49,818 nt of DNA from Olsenella sp. Marseille-P4559 (GTDB taxonomy: Bacteria > Actinomycetota > Coriobacteriia > Coriobacteriales > Atopobiaceae), in contig NZ_LR027573.1 in assembly GCF_900605015.1 (NCBI RefSeq), positions 30,549 to 80,366 of the forward strand. Direction: 5' to 3'. The notes below the pieces were generated by a model. It had not been told where the DNA came from and did not search any database. It was given only the letters and a program-made list of their open reading frames with translations. Shown in pieces: positions 16,061 to 25,733 of this stretch; the stretch's first letter is position 1, and each line of letters opens with the position of its first letter. The position numbers were made by a program, and so were the translations under genes.

Positions 16061-19000
16061 CTACCTATTCGTACAAACAGGGGTAAATGATGGAGCTGAC
16101 AGAAGTTGCTGGAGAGTATAAAGCCAAGCAGCCGATGCGGGAACCTCGTCAACCCCCACAGCGCCAAAACTGTTATCGCCATACGCAACTACCACTAATA
16201 ATGACGCGCCGACCAGGACAACGCCCAATCCAATTTGCGGCCAGCTGAAACCCATACCAACGCTAGCTCTCGTTCCAATCGTTGTGCCAACGACATTCGG
16301 AAGCTCTGTGCTCGTTTCATATTTAACCCCGATACCAGAAGAGGAGACTTCCAAACCATACGAAGAGACAGTGTCAGTATCATTCGCGTAATTAACTGAG
16401 GCTGACACGCCCCACTGCTCTGTCCAGTTAAGAGACAATGTCGCGGATATATTTATTTCTGTGCCAGGTATGCTAATCGACGGAGTATTCAGATTAATTC
16501 CAACAACTGTATTATCTTCGTCTCGTTGTACAACAAATATGCCCCCACTCGTATGCTGGTAGACATCTCCACCAACCTCCATGCCGTTGATCTCAACGTT
16601 CTCCCCATACAACGTGCGATCGATGCCAACTATCTGTTTATCCCAGAATGTTTCAATGTCATCCATCCTGTCACTGAACCAGCCGCCCACGTCCGGCCAG
16701 CCGCCGTCGACGTCCACGAGGTTCACGGGGTCGCCGAAGCAGCACGCCCAGCGGTTGAGGGTGCGAGGCGAGGTCGCATGGCCCCGCCTCGGGTCGGGCG
16801 AGCAGAACCTGCGCGCGGAGGGGTCGTAGTCGCGCAGGCGCGCGTGGAGCAGCCCCGTCGCGGGGTCGGGCGCGTACCCCGCGTAGCCGAAGGCGAGGCC
16901 GTCCCAGCTGCCCCGCCCGAAGGGGTCCTCCAGGAGCGCAGCGGCGAGGTCCGACGTGGTCGCCAGCGGCGTGCCGTTGGCGTCGCTCACGAGGCAGGTT
17001 CCGCTCGACCACAGGGGCATCGCCCCGTCCGCGAGGGCGGGCCGCAGGTCGCCCCCGCGCCCCCAGGCCAGGGTGTTGCGCGTCAAGCGGAGGGGGTCTA
17101 CCGCCCAGCGGAGGCTGCCGTCGGGCCCCTCCTGGGAGACGCGGTTGCCGAGCGCGTCGTAGCCGTAGGTGGTGGTGCCGCGCCCGCCCGTGGACGAGAC
17201 GAGCCTGTCGGCCGCGTCCCAGGAGAGCTCGAGGACGGGGGTGCCCTCGCCGTCGGTCACGCGCGAGAGGCGCGAGCGCGCGTCCCACTCGTAGCGCCTG
17301 GAGCCCTCAGGGCCCTCAGAGCGCACCATCCTGCCGGCAGCGTCGTAGGCGTAGGTGGTGGTGCCGCGCGGCGTGCTCGCGCGGAGCACGTTGCCCAGGG
17401 CGTCGTAGTCCCAGGCGTCCCGCTCCCTGCCGTCCTCCGACACGGAGAGGAGCCTGCCCGCCCCGTCGTACGAGTAGGCGAGCTCGCTCGTCGCGCCGTC
17501 GCGGGTGACCGTCCGCGCCACCCTCCTGCCGAGGCGGTCGTAGGCGTAGCCCTCGGACAGGGCGTCGTGCCCGTCGGCGCCCCTCGCCGCGAGCGTGGCC
17601 AGCCTGCCCCGCCCGTCGTAGGCGTAGGAGACGCTCGTGCCGTCCGAGAAGCCCCTGCGCACGACCCTCCCGGCGTCGTCGTAGGCGTAGCGGACGCCCA
17701 TGTCGCCCTGCGTGATGGCCGAGACCCTGTTGGCCCCGTCGTAGGTGTAGACGACCTTGGGAGCCTCGGAGTGGGCCACCGAGAGCAGCCTCCCCGCCCT
17801 GTCGTACTCGTAGTCCACGGCCGCACCGCCGCCCATGTCGGCGTGCGCGGGGCGCCCCAGCTCGTCGAAGCTGACCGCCACCGACGCGCCGCCGTCGCTC
17901 ACCGTGGCGAGCCTCAGGTCGCGAGACAATGAGGCCTCCCAGACGCTCCCGTCCGGCCTGGCGACGCGCATGCTCCGGCCGTCCATGCTCGTCTGCAACG
18001 TGGTGATGCCCAGGGCGTCCTCGCGCGAGCGCAGGCTCCCGTCCCGCGCCCACCTGAAGGACTCCCTCCCGAGGGGCCCCTCGACGGAACTCACACGACC
18101 GCCCCTGGTGTAGGAATAGCGCTCCTTGAGCAGAGAGGGGCCTCCGGGCCCGCCCGTAACGTCGACGCCGCTCACGCGCCCGTCTGCGTCGCGCGAGACG
18201 GAGGCGCTCACGCCGTCCGCCGCCACGCGCACGACCCTGCCCGCCCAGTCCCGCTCGAAGTGCGCCGTCTCTCCCACGGCGTTCTTGGTGGAGGTAATGG
18301 CACCTCGGGTATCGCGCCTGGCCTCGAACAGGAGGCCCTCGTCGTCGAAGGAGGCGGTGGCCCTCCCGAGCGCGTCGCGGACGATGCTAAATCCGCCCGT
18401 GCGGTTGTCGGAGACGGACCTCACACGGCCATCGAAGCCGTACGCGACCGCCGACTCCGCACCAGAGGAAGCAAGCGAGCGCACCGGCCTGCCCGCCTTG
18501 TCGTAGGACCATTCGACCCAGGAGCCCGCCGCGTCGGTGGCGCGGCGCAGGCGACCCGCCTCATCGTACGCGCACACCAGCGTGCGGCCATGGGAGTCCT
18601 CGGCAGACGTCATGCGCCCCGCCTCGTCGTAGGCGGCGCTTGCCCACTGGCCGTCGTCGAGCTCCGCCCTGGTCACCCTGCCGGCAGCATCCCGCACGAG
18701 GCGCAGGGCATGGGGACCCCGACTAACCTCCGAAAGCCGGCCAGCGGCGTCGTAGGCGTAATTCGCAGCAGGAGCGCCTTCGACATGCTCGGAGGTCAGC
18801 CTACCGGCCGTGTCGTAGGTATACGTGTCCTCGCCACCCTCTGAGCGCACAGCGATGACGTTGCCGAGCCTGTCTCTCTTGATCTCAGTCGTCTGGCCTC
18901 CAGGGACCCCTACAGCGATAAGCTCACGGGCTGCGTTGAGTGTGGCTTGCAACATCGCGCCATCCGGGCGACGTACGGTGAATGTGCGTCCATCCTTACC

Positions 19001-20785
19001 CCAGGAGACTCGGAACGTGTTGCCCTCGCCATCCGAAATGCTGGAGGGGAGGCCCGCCTCGTCGTAGGCGAGAGAGAGGACCCTCCTGCCAGCCACAGTG
19101 ACACCGGTGACCCTGCGTGCATCGCGTTCGATGACAACCCTGCGTCCGCTAGGGAGTAGGGTCTCTGTAAGGTCACCTCTCTGGTCGTAGTCATACAAAG
19201 CACAGACGCCCGCACGGTCGATGTGTTCGCTCCACAGGCCCCTAGCGGAGTAGGTGTACGTATCCGCCGCTGACCCACACTCTATCTTTGTGGCCCTCCC
19301 CGCCTCGTCGTGGGTATAGGACACGCGACCAGTACGGGGAGAGTCATGAATCGTGAGCCCATCAAGGTACGAGAGGCGCTCCTGCGCGCCACCAGCCATC
19401 CGCTGACGCACGACTCGCCCTGCCTCGTCATATGACTGCTCCAGATATGCGTTGCCGAGCGGGTCAGCTATGCGGCACAACCTGCCTTTCACGTCATACC
19501 CATATGACCACGTTGTCCTATCTGGCCTGGTGACATCCAACAGGAGGCCCCCTTCGCCATACGAGTACCTCACCTGTCTGCCAGTATGGTCTGTGATGGA
19601 GGCAACGCGGCCCTCGTGGCAGAGGACGTCCAAATGCCTGTCGTCACCCGCCTCAATTCGAACCGGTATCCCGTGATCGTCGCGTCTGATTGTGGCGAGG
19701 TGGCCCATGGCGTCACTGAGCCCCGTCAACCTCCCGTCTCTATCAAAGAGGCGCGCGGTGCCATCCCTACCCTCGAGGAGATACCCTCGCTCGTCTCTGG
19801 TAATCGTCTCCTCCACCTCGTCGATTGTTCGCCAGGTGCCATCCTGCCCAGACGGCATGAAGGTGCGCCTCCGACCGTCAGGACAGACGTGCTCGAGCCG
19901 ACCGCCGATGTCGCACAGGCTCTCATCTAGGATGCTTGACCAACCTCGGCCGAACAGGCCCCTCGCTGCCGGCAGAGAGTTGTAAGTGCGCTCGATCGAC
20001 ACTCGCGACCCTATGCCCAAGGAGATGTCTGACGATTGGAGGATGTAGTTTCCCGTCGACATGTTGATGGGGTCGCCACCATATGCACAAGAACTTGTTG
20101 CCAGGCCACTCAGCACGTCAGCCACACCGGACGAGCGGATGTACGCATAGACGCCCCTCGCGGCAGCATTTTGGCTCATCTGGGTGGAATTGGAACCGAG
20201 CGATGCCAAGCGCGAGTTAATCATATCCACAAGGGATGAGACTCCGCCCTGATATTCGTCCCACGCGCTCAGAAGCGACTCGACCCTTGATTTCGAGACA
20301 GCCGCCGAGGCCGAGGCTTCATCAGAAACGCTTATCGAGCACATCCTGAGCTGGGAGAGTGTGCCACTGATATCCTCGACTGCCACAGACACATTTTCCA
20401 ATGCATCCTCGAGGGAAAATGCCGAACTCCTGATCTGTCCAGATGCCTCGTCATCCAACTCGAGGCATGCACCGCCCGAATCGCCCTGCCCACCCAAAAT
20501 GCACGGAAGGGCTTCTGCCTGGCAGCGTAGCGTCCTGGCCTCAGTGGCAACATCCGAGAGCAGGGAGGCGACAGAGGAAATATCCTCCGCAACAGGTTGC
20601 TCGATTTGGGACGAGACAATTTCCATGCGTTCCGCCCACGACTCTGCGGCAGATCCCTGCCATGCCCCCGCCACAGAATCCCGTGTCGTGTTCAGACTGG
20701 ACGTCTGTTCGGTAATGGCCTCCGCCACAGAGGAGTACTCGCTGGCCGCATCAGAGCATGCACTTATCGTCAGCTTAATGGACAT
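16061..20785 (-). CDS. WXG100-Rhs polymorphic toxin
   Basis: A 1,574-residue protein from ATG 20785; the site AGGAG overlaps the stop of the WXG100 gene. Residues 1-95 form a WXG100-type helical hairpin with W42-Q-G44, a T7SS targeting head, followed by further helices to about 230. Residues about 235-310 are the Rhs N-terminal (DUF6531) domain (GDPINMSTGNYILQSSD). YD repeats such as YDEAGR follow to about 1290, then the Rhs core end (RLRDYDPSARRFCSPDP, NLVDVDGG). From about 1363 a 212-residue C-terminal tip begins, encoded by visibly AT-richer DNA (16064-16699). It is beta-rich with one hydrophobic helix (about 1519-1536) and no known toxin motif. The Rhs shell encapsulates the tip; the tip determines activity, here unknown and possibly membrane-directed. 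Confidence 0.85.
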   Translation of the reverse strand: MSIKLTISACSDAASEYSSVAEAITEQTSSLNTTRDSVAGAWQGSAAESWAERMEIVSSQIEQPVAEDISSVASLLSDVATEARTLRCQAEALPCILGGQGDSGGACLELDDEASGQIRSSAFSLEDALENVSVAVEDISGTLSQLRMCSISVSDEASASAAVSKSRVESLLSAWDEYQGGVSSLVDMINSRLASLGSNSTQMSQNAAARGVYAYIRSSGVADVLSGLATSSCAYGGDPINMSTGNYILQSSDISLGIGSRVSIERTYNSLPAARGLFGRGWSSILDESLCDIGGRLEHVCPDGRRRTFMPSGQDGTWRTIDEVEETITRDERGYLLEGRDGTARLFDRDGRLTGLSDAMGHLATIRRDDHGIPVRIEAGDDRHLDVLCHEGRVASITDHTGRQVRYSYGEGGLLLDVTRPDRTTWSYGYDVKGRLCRIADPLGNAYLEQSYDEAGRVVRQRMAGGAQERLSYLDGLTIHDSPRTGRVSYTHDEAGRATKIECGSAADTYTYSARGLWSEHIDRAGVCALYDYDQRGDLTETLLPSGRRVVIERDARRVTGVTVAGRRVLSLAYDEAGLPSSISDGEGNTFRVSWGKDGRTFTVRRPDGAMLQATLNAARELIAVGVPGGQTTEIKRDRLGNVIAVRSEGGEDTYTYDTAGRLTSEHVEGAPAANYAYDAAGRLSEVSRGPHALRLVRDAAGRVTRAELDDGQWASAAYDEAGRMTSAEDSHGRTLVCAYDEAGRLRRATDAAGSWVEWSYDKAGRPVRSLASSGAESAVAYGFDGRVRSVSDNRTGGFSIVRDALGRATASFDDEGLLFEARRDTRGAITSTKNAVGETAHFERDWAGRVVRVAADGVSASVSRDADGRVSGVDVTGGPGGPSLLKERYSYTRGGRVSSVEGPLGRESFRWARDGSLRSREDALGITTLQTSMDGRSMRVARPDGSVWEASLSRDLRLATVSDGGASVAVSFDELGRPAHADMGGGAAVDYEYDRAGRLLSVAHSEAPKVVYTYDGANRVSAITQGDMGVRYAYDDAGRVVRRGFSDGTSVSYAYDGRGRLATLAARGADGHDALSEGYAYDRLGRRVARTVTRDGATSELAYSYDGAGRLLSVSEDGRERDAWDYDALGNVLRASTPRGTTTYAYDAAGRMVRSEGPEGSRRYEWDARSRLSRVTDGEGTPVLELSWDAADRLVSSTGGRGTTTYGYDALGNRVSQEGPDGSLRWAVDPLRLTRNTLAWGRGGDLRPALADGAMPLWSSGTCLVSDANGTPLATTSDLAAALLEDPFGRGSWDGLAFGYAGYAPDPATGLLHARLRDYDPSARRFCSPDPRRGHATSPRTLNRWACCFGDPVNLVDVDGGWPDVGGWFSDRMDDIETFWDKQIVGIDRTLYGENVEINGMEVGGDVYQHTSGGIFVVQRDEDNTVVGINLNTPSISIPGTEINISATLSLNWTEQWGVSASVNYANDTDTVSSYGLEVSSSGIGVKYETSTELPNVVGTTIGTRASVGMGFSWPQIGLGVVLVGASLLVVVAYGDNSFGAVGVDEVPASAAWLYTLQQLLSAPSFTPVCTNR

Positions 20786-20795
20786 GCTCGGACTC

Positions 20796-21095
20796 CTAAT
20801 CACCCGACGATATGGACGATGCCGCCTCGTTATCGACGTCGCTATACATCTCATCTGACGCGGAGACAGATTTGCCCTCGGCCTCAAGGATCACGCTCAC
20901 CTCACGCACGAATGAGAGAATCGAATCGGCAACGGTGGAGAAGGCATCGCGGCCGTCTCCTTCCCAGGCACTGAGCAGGGCGTCAGACGCTGCTTCCAGA
21001 CTTTCGGCCTGTCCGTCCATCTCGCTAGAAAGGGAGCTCAATGAGCCTGAAACACCGCCCAGTGCAGCATGATTGACGACGATCGTATCGGACAT
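20796..21095 (-). CDS. WXG100 (ESAT-6-like) protein
   Basis: A 99-residue, fully helical protein with the WXG100 motif W-E-G in LLSAWEGDGRDAF at the turn between two helices. Start ATG 21095 is behind GGGAGG. It precedes the Rhs gene, whose own WXG100-like head begins 10 bp after this stop codon. The two probably form the heterodimer recognised by the T7SS motor ATPase EssC/EccC, which is not encoded in this window. The length matches the family. Co-transcription with the next upstream small helical gene is likely. Confidence 0.8.
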   Translation of the reverse strand: MSDTIVVNHAALGGVSGSLSSLSSEMDGQAESLEAASDALLSAWEGDGRDAFSTVADSILSFVREVSVILEAEGKSVSASDEMYSDVDNEAASSISSGD

Positions 21096-21129
21096 GCGAA
21101 GTACCTCCCATATCCTTTCACAACAGCGT

Positions 21130-21465
21130 CTATTCAAGGGGTTGGCGCAGTTTCTTCTCTTGCTCCAGATGGTAGTCCTCGTCCTCGGCTCTATAGGCAG
21201 CAAGCATGTAGGCGAGCCCTTCCTGGGCATTGCCAATCGCCGTTGCAAGCTGACTGCGCTCATCGCGCACATCCGACGAGTAGAGATCCGCCGTTACACT
21301 ACCCATAGAGACCCCGGCAGCGCTTGCAATCGCACTAGCAAGGCTCTCTGTTGCCGACTCTATATCACTCGCAACTGAGTCAAGCCTGCTCAACTTTCCC
21401 CGTGCTGTTGACAGCAGCCGTTGATCTGTCTGGATCTTTGCGATATCAGCGCATCTGCAGGCCAT
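21130..21465 (-). CDS. Small helical T7SS-associated protein
   Basis: A 111-residue protein from ATG 21465 behind GGAGGGAG. It is predicted to form two or three long helices, with alternating Ser/Ala/Asp-rich stretches (SVASDIESATESLASAIASA) and a basic/acidic tail. No Trp-X-Gly motif is present. It resembles the DUF5082-type or LXG-associated helical proteins encoded first in T7SS toxin operons, which help present the toxin for export. It is the first gene of the Rhs operon; 120 bp separate it from the 527-bp repeat, where the promoter should lie. The role comes from context. Confidence 0.55.
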   Translation of the reverse strand: MACRCADIAKIQTDQRLLSTARGKLSRLDSVASDIESATESLASAIASAAGVSMGSVTADLYSSDVRDERSQLATAIGNAQEGLAYMLAAYRAEDEDYHLEQEKKLRQPLE

Positions 21466-21710
21466 GTACCCATCTCCCTCCGACAGAAGTAGGATTATTC
21501 TAACTCCAAGGGAACGTCCACGACGCGCTGTGGGCTAGTCTATGTGAACGGTACGAATCGATATGACCAACCAAAGAGCCTACCTGTCAAGATTGACCGA
21601 TGGGGTCTCGGATAAGCAAGATGATAGCGACAGGGCCCCCGGCAGGGGGGCGGGAACGCGAGGCCGCAGCCGCGCCGCAGGCCCGCCCCTGCTGGCGGGA
21701 GATCCGGGTG

Positions 21711-21879
21711 GTGCGTACGCACGACCCGTTGGCTTTGACAGGCGGGCGGCGCTTGCCCAGTTGGGCGGGAGGCCCGTGGCAGCGAGTGCGGCTCGTGCGT
21801 ACGCACGATGCCGGCTTTGCGCCAGCGGGGCGCTCCCGAAGGCCGGATCTGGCAGCAACCCCGGTTCGTGCGTACGCAC
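21711..21879. repeat. Phased palindrome array II (3 units, in repeat copy 2)
   Basis: Cores at 21711, 21795 and 21868 (84 and 73 bp apart), identical to array I because the whole 527-bp block is duplicated. The array lies downstream of the rpsJ terminator. Confidence 0.95.
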
Positions 21880-22072
21880 GACCGAGGGTTTCTGCCGGGG
21901 CCACCCGTGCGGCCGGCCCCTCTCGTGACTTCTCGCCGCTTAACCTGCGGCAACGGAAATCGCGGACGCTTAGCCGTGCCCAACCGCCGGGATTCCGCGG
22001 GTTGGCGCCCGCCCCGCAAGTCCCGGACGGCCAGCCCCACCCAACCGTCGAGAGATCACGGGTTGAGAAAGT

Positions 22073-22098
22073 GCCCCGCCTCCAGCCGGAGACGGGGC
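22073..22098 (-). terminator. Terminator of the rpsL-rpsG-fusA-rpsJ operon
   Basis: About 26 nt after the rpsJ stop, the minus strand folds into an 11-bp GC-rich stem with a 4-nt loop, then ACTTTCTC. It belongs to the 527-bp repeat. Confidence 0.65.
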
Positions 22099-22123
22099 CA
22101 TCGCCTGCGATAAAGCCGTAGGG

Positions 22124-22432
22124 CTAGAGCTTGATCTCGATGTCAACGCCCGCAGGAAGGTCGAGGCGCATGAGCGAGTCGACGGTGGAGCTGCTGGGGT
22201 CGAGGATGTCGATGAGGCGCTTGTGGGTGAGCATCTCGAACTGCTCGCGGGAGTCCTTGTCCTTGTGGGGCGAGCGGATGACCGTATAGAGGTTGCGCTC
22301 GGTGGGCAGGGGGATGGGGCCGGCCACGCGGGCGCCGGTCTTCTGCGCGGTGTCCACGATGAGCTTGGCGGACTGGTCGACGACCTCGTGATCGTAGCCC
22401 TTGAGGCGGATCCTGATCTTCTGGCTTGACAC
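22124..22432 (-). CDS. rpsJ: 30S ribosomal protein S10
   Basis: A 102-residue S10 of normal length from GTG 22432 behind GGAGG. The conserved [16 protein letters not shown] start, [19 protein letters not shown] and the C-terminal [13 protein letters not shown] are all present. S10 is part of the 30S head and, as NusE, of the NusB antitermination complex. It follows fusA by 40 bp and is the last gene of the str operon here. In most bacteria rplC and the rest of the S10 operon follow, but here a terminator and the toxin island do. Confidence 0.97.
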   Translation of the reverse strand: MSSQKIRIRLKGYDHEVVDQSAKLIVDTAQKTGARVAGPIPLPTERNLYTVIRSPHKDKDSREQFEMLTHKRLIDILDPSSSTVDSLMRLDLPAGVDIEIKL

Positions 22433-22472
22433 TGTAAACCTCCGTAAGTGAGCTATCGCTCGTGGTCGTTAA

Positions 22473-24569
22473 CTAGGAAGCGGTGCCGCCGGCCTTGGCG
22501 ACGATCTCGTCGCGAACGGCCTTCGGAACGGGCTCGTAAGCGCTGAACTGCATGGTGTAGCTCGCGCGACCCTGCGTCTGAGAGCGGAGGTCGGTAGCGT
22601 AGCCAAACATCTCGCCCAGGGGCACCTTGGCGCGAATGACCTTGGTGTCCTTGCGGTCATCCATGCCCTCGATCTTGCCGCGGCGGGAGGACAGGTTGCC
22701 CATGACATCGCCCATGTACTGCTCGGGGGTCTCAACCTCGACCTCCTCGATGGGCTCGAGAAGGACGGGGTCGGACTTCCTGAGGGCGTCCTTGATCGCC
22801 ATGGAGCCGGCGATCTTGAAGGCGGCCTCGGAGGAGTCGACCTCGTGGTAGGAGCCATCGACGAGGGTCACCTTGATGTCGACCACAGGGTAGCCGGCGA
22901 TGACGCCGCTATCCAGGGCCTCCTGGATGCCCTTGTCGATCGAGGGGATGTACTCCTTGGGCACGACGCCGCCGACGATGGCGTTGACGAACTCGTAGCC
23001 CTTGCCCTCCTCGTTGGGCTCCATGTCGATGACCGCGTGACCATACTGGCCGCGGCCACCGGACTGGCGGACAAACTTGCCCTCAGCGTGGCTCACGGCG
23101 TGACCGGCGGTCTCACGGTAGGCAACCTGGGGCTTGCCCACGTTGCAGTCGACCTTGAACTCGCGGCGCAGGCGGTCGACGATGATCTCGAGGTGCAGCT
23201 CGCCCATGCCGGCGATGATGGTCTGGCCGGTCTCCTGGTCGGTGTGGACCCGGAAGGTCGGGTCCTCCTCGGCCAGCTTGGCGAGGCCAACGGACATCTT
23301 CTCCTGCTCGGCCTTGGTCTTGGGCTCGACGGCAACGTCGATGACGGGGTCGGCGAACTTGATGGACTCGAGGATGACGGGCTTGCGCTCGTCGCAGAGG
23401 GTGTCACCGGTCTGGGTGTTCTTGAGGCCGACGCACGCGACGATGTCGCCGGCGGAGCACTCCTCGCGGTCGACGCGGTCGTTGGCGTTCATCTCGAGGA
23501 TGCGGCCAAGGCGCTCCTTGGAGTCCTTGACGGAGTTGTAGACGTAGGAGCCTGCCTCCGCCTGGCCAGAGTACACGCGGATGTAGGTGAGCTTGCCCAC
23601 GTATGGGTCGGTCATGATCTTGAAGGCGAGGGCCGAGAAGGGCTCCTTGGGGTCCGCGTGGCGGGCCTCGGGCTCGCCCTTGAGGTTCTTGCCATCAATC
23701 TCGGGAACGTCCAGCGGGCTGGGCAGGTAGTCCACGACGGCGTCGAGGAGCTCCTGGATGCCCTTGTTCTTGTAGGCAGAGCCCACGAAGACGGGGTTGA
23801 GCTCGTTGGCGATGACGCCCTTGCGGATTGCAGCCTTGAGAAGGTCGACAGGGACGTCCCCTTCCTCAAGGACGGCCTCCATGAGCTCGTCGGAGAAGTT
23901 CGACGCAGCGTCGAGCAGCTCCTCGCGCTTCTCCTGGGCAAGGTCAACGAACTCGTCAGGGATGGCGTCCATGGGCTCCGGATAGATCATGCCCTTGGCG
24001 TCCTCCTTGAAGTCCCACGCTGTCATCGTGACCAGGTCGACAAGACCCCAGAAGTTGGACTCGGAGCCCATGGGGATCTGTGCGGCCACGGCGGGGGCGG
24101 AGAGGCGCTCCTTCATGGTGTCGATGGCGTGGAAGAAGTCGGCGCCAACGCGGTCGAACTTGTTGATGAAGGCGATGCGGGGGACGTTGTACTTGGCCGC
24201 CTGACGCCACACGGTCTCGGACTGGGGCTGGACGCCGGCAACGGCGTCGAACACGGCGACGGCACCGTCGAGGACGCGCAGGCAGCGCTCGACCTCGGCC
24301 GTGAAGTCCACGTGGCCCGGGGTATCGATGATCTGGATGACGTGGTCCTTCCAGAAGCACGTGGTGGCCGCAGAGGTGATGGTCACGCCACGCTCTTGCT
24401 CCTGCGGCATCCAGTCCATCGTGGCTGCACCGTCGTGGACCTCGCCGATCTTGTGGGTCTTGCCGGTGTAGTAGAGGATGCGCTCGGTGGTAGTGGTCTT
24501 GCCGGCATCGATGTGGGCCATGATGCCGATGTTTCGCAGGTCTTCGAGCCTGTACTTCATCTTTGCCAT
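22473..24569 (-). CDS. fusA: Translation elongation factor G
   Basis: A complete 698-residue EF-G. Domain I has the G1 loop [12 protein letters not shown] near residue 19, the switch block and DTPGHVDF, and NKFD for guanine recognition. Domains II-V follow, with the conserved [13 protein letters not shown] region of domain IV. It drives GTP-dependent translocation and, with RRF, ribosome recycling. It lies 17 bp after rpsG in the str operon. No change from the normal family length or motifs is seen. Confidence 0.97.
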   Translation of the reverse strand: MAKMKYRLEDLRNIGIMAHIDAGKTTTTERILYYTGKTHKIGEVHDGAATMDWMPQEQERGVTITSAATTCFWKDHVIQIIDTPGHVDFTAEVERCLRVLDGAVAVFDAVAGVQPQSETVWRQAAKYNVPRIAFINKFDRVGADFFHAIDTMKERLSAPAVAAQIPMGSESNFWGLVDLVTMTAWDFKEDAKGMIYPEPMDAIPDEFVDLAQEKREELLDAASNFSDELMEAVLEEGDVPVDLLKAAIRKGVIANELNPVFVGSAYKNKGIQELLDAVVDYLPSPLDVPEIDGKNLKGEPEARHADPKEPFSALAFKIMTDPYVGKLTYIRVYSGQAEAGSYVYNSVKDSKERLGRILEMNANDRVDREECSAGDIVACVGLKNTQTGDTLCDERKPVILESIKFADPVIDVAVEPKTKAEQEKMSVGLAKLAEEDPTFRVHTDQETGQTIIAGMGELHLEIIVDRLRREFKVDCNVGKPQVAYRETAGHAVSHAEGKFVRQSGGRGQYGHAVIDMEPNEEGKGYEFVNAIVGGVVPKEYIPSIDKGIQEALDSGVIAGYPVVDIKVTLVDGSYHEVDSSEAAFKIAGSMAIKDALRKSDPVLLEPIEEVEVETPEQYMGDVMGNLSSRRGKIEGMDDRKDTKVIRAKVPLGEMFGYATDLRSQTQGRASYTMQFSAYEPVPKAVRDEIVAKAGGTAS

Positions 24570-24586
24570 ATGCTGCTGCCCCCGGA

Positions 24587-25057
24587 CTAGAAGCGGTAGT
24601 GAGAGAACGCGCGGTTGGCCTCGGCCATCTTGTAGAGGTCCTCGCGGCGCTTGACGGAGGCGCCCACGCCGTTGGCGGCGTCCATGATCTCGTTGGAGAG
24701 GCGCTCGGCCATGGTCTTCTCCTTGCGTGCGCGCGAGAAGTTCACGAGCCAGCGGATGGCCAGGGTGGTTGCGCGACGGGAGTTGACCTCCATGGGCACC
24801 TGGTAGGTGGCGCCACCGACACGCTTGGGCTTGACCTCAAGCGTGGGACGGATGTTGTCCATGGCCTTCTTGAAGACGGAGAGGGGGTCCTCGCCGGTCT
24901 TCTCGGCAACCATGTTGAAGGCGCTGTAGACGATACGCTCGGCGGTGGCCCTCTTGCCATCGAGAAGGACCTTGTTGATGAGCTGGGTCACGAGACGGTT
25001 GTTGTAGACGGCGTCAGGCTGGACCTCACGACGCACTGCTGCTGCACGACGCGGCAT
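24587..25057 (-). CDS. rpsG: 30S ribosomal protein S7
   Basis: A 156-residue S7 with the usual MPRRAAA start, the [19 protein letters not shown] helix, a central [12 protein letters not shown] loop and the C-terminal [10 protein letters not shown]. It nucleates folding of the 16S rRNA 3' major domain and lies at the E site. It is 45 bp downstream of rpsL and 17 bp upstream of fusA; the spacing suggests one transcript. Confidence 0.97.
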   Translation of the reverse strand: MPRRAAAVRREVQPDAVYNNRLVTQLINKVLLDGKRATAERIVYSAFNMVAEKTGEDPLSVFKKAMDNIRPTLEVKPKRVGGATYQVPMEVNSRRATTLAIRWLVNFSRARKEKTMAERLSNEIMDAANGVGASVKRREDLYKMAEANRAFSHYRF

Positions 25058-25102
25058 GTTTGTATCTCCCTAGAACGGTTTGCTTGCGTTGCTTGTGGTG
25101 GC

Positions 25103-25474
25103 TTACTTGCCGCGCTTGGCACCGTAGCGGGAACGGGCCTTCTTGCGGTTCTGGACGGCAGCGCAGTCATAGGCGCCACGGACGATCTTGTAGCGAACAC
25201 CGGGGAGGTCACGCACGCGGCCGCCACGGACGAGCACGATGGAGTGCTCCTGGAGGTTGTGGCCCTCGCCAGGGATGTAGGCGGTGACCTCGATGCCGTT
25301 CACGAGGCGCACGCGGGCGACCTTGCGGAGGGCGGAGTTGGGCTTCTTGGGCGTAGTGGTGAAGACGCGGGTGCAGACTCCGCGCTTCTGGGGGTTGTGC
25401 TGGAGCGCGGCGTTCTTGGACTTGGCCTTGGCGCTCACGCGGCCGTTGCGGACGAGCTGGTTGATGGTAGGCAA
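25103..25474 (-). CDS. rpsL: 30S ribosomal protein S12
   Basis: A 123-residue S12, first gene of the str operon, from ATG 25474 behind GGAGAG. The decoding-centre loops are present: [13 protein letters not shown] with Lys43, and [13 protein letters not shown]. Position 88 is Arg rather than the Lys found in many bacteria; substitutions there are known to lower streptomycin binding in other genera. Whether this is a lineage norm cannot be judged here. The C-terminus is basic as usual. Transcription starts from the promoter at 25564-25592. Confidence 0.97.
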   Translation of the reverse strand: MPTINQLVRNGRVSAKAKSKNAALQHNPQKRGVCTRVFTTTPKKPNSALRKVARVRLVNGIEVTAYIPGEGHNLQEHSIVLVRGGRVRDLPGVRYKIVRGAYDCAAVQNRKKARSRYGAKRGK

Positions 25475-25563
25475 AGTTCTCTCCTTCTATACCTATCTAC
25501 GTGCGTGTACACGAATCTTAAGGGCAGCGCAGCACCGTCACCCCTGGATTGGCGCGAGGAGAT

Positions 25564-25592
25564 ACGTTACGCGCGCTCACCGCAGTTGTCAA
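25564..25592 (-). promoter_or_regulatory. Promoter of the rpsL-rpsG-fusA-rpsJ operon
   Basis: On the minus strand TTGACA (25587-25592) and TAACGT (25564-25569) are exactly 17 bp apart, upstream of rpsL. The leader is about 80 nt. Confidence 0.75.
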
Positions 25593-25655
25593 AAAGCCAC
25601 GGTACCGGGCGTATCTCTTCTCCATGTGACGCACACGCAAAGGGCGCAAACAAAG

Positions 25656-25693
25656 AACGGCGGGGGCGCCGCCTTCGCAACGCTCCCGCCGTT
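25656..25693 (-). terminator. Terminator of the glycerol dehydrogenase-like gene
   Basis: Complementary 13-nt arms AACGGCGGGAGCG and its near-complement surround a 12-nt loop, followed on the minus strand by TTCTTTGTTTG. It lies about 40 bp after the stop codon at 25734. Confidence 0.75.
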
Positions 25694-25733
25694 TGGCTTT
25701 GCCTGTCGCACCCCACAGGGCTCGCGAGAAGGG

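Larger units (their letters stand above)
21586..22112. repeat. 527-bp direct repeat, copy 2, abutting rpsJ
   Basis: Same sequence and orientation as 14437-14963 with one base different. It ends 11 bp from the rpsJ stop codon and supplies the terminator for that operon. This is likely the ancestral copy because palindrome arrays of the same kind also follow other core operons in this window. Confidence 0.95.

Noticed and set aside
25475-25560. Riboswitch in the rpsL leader
   Set aside because: Leader of about 80 nt with no recognisable conserved fold.
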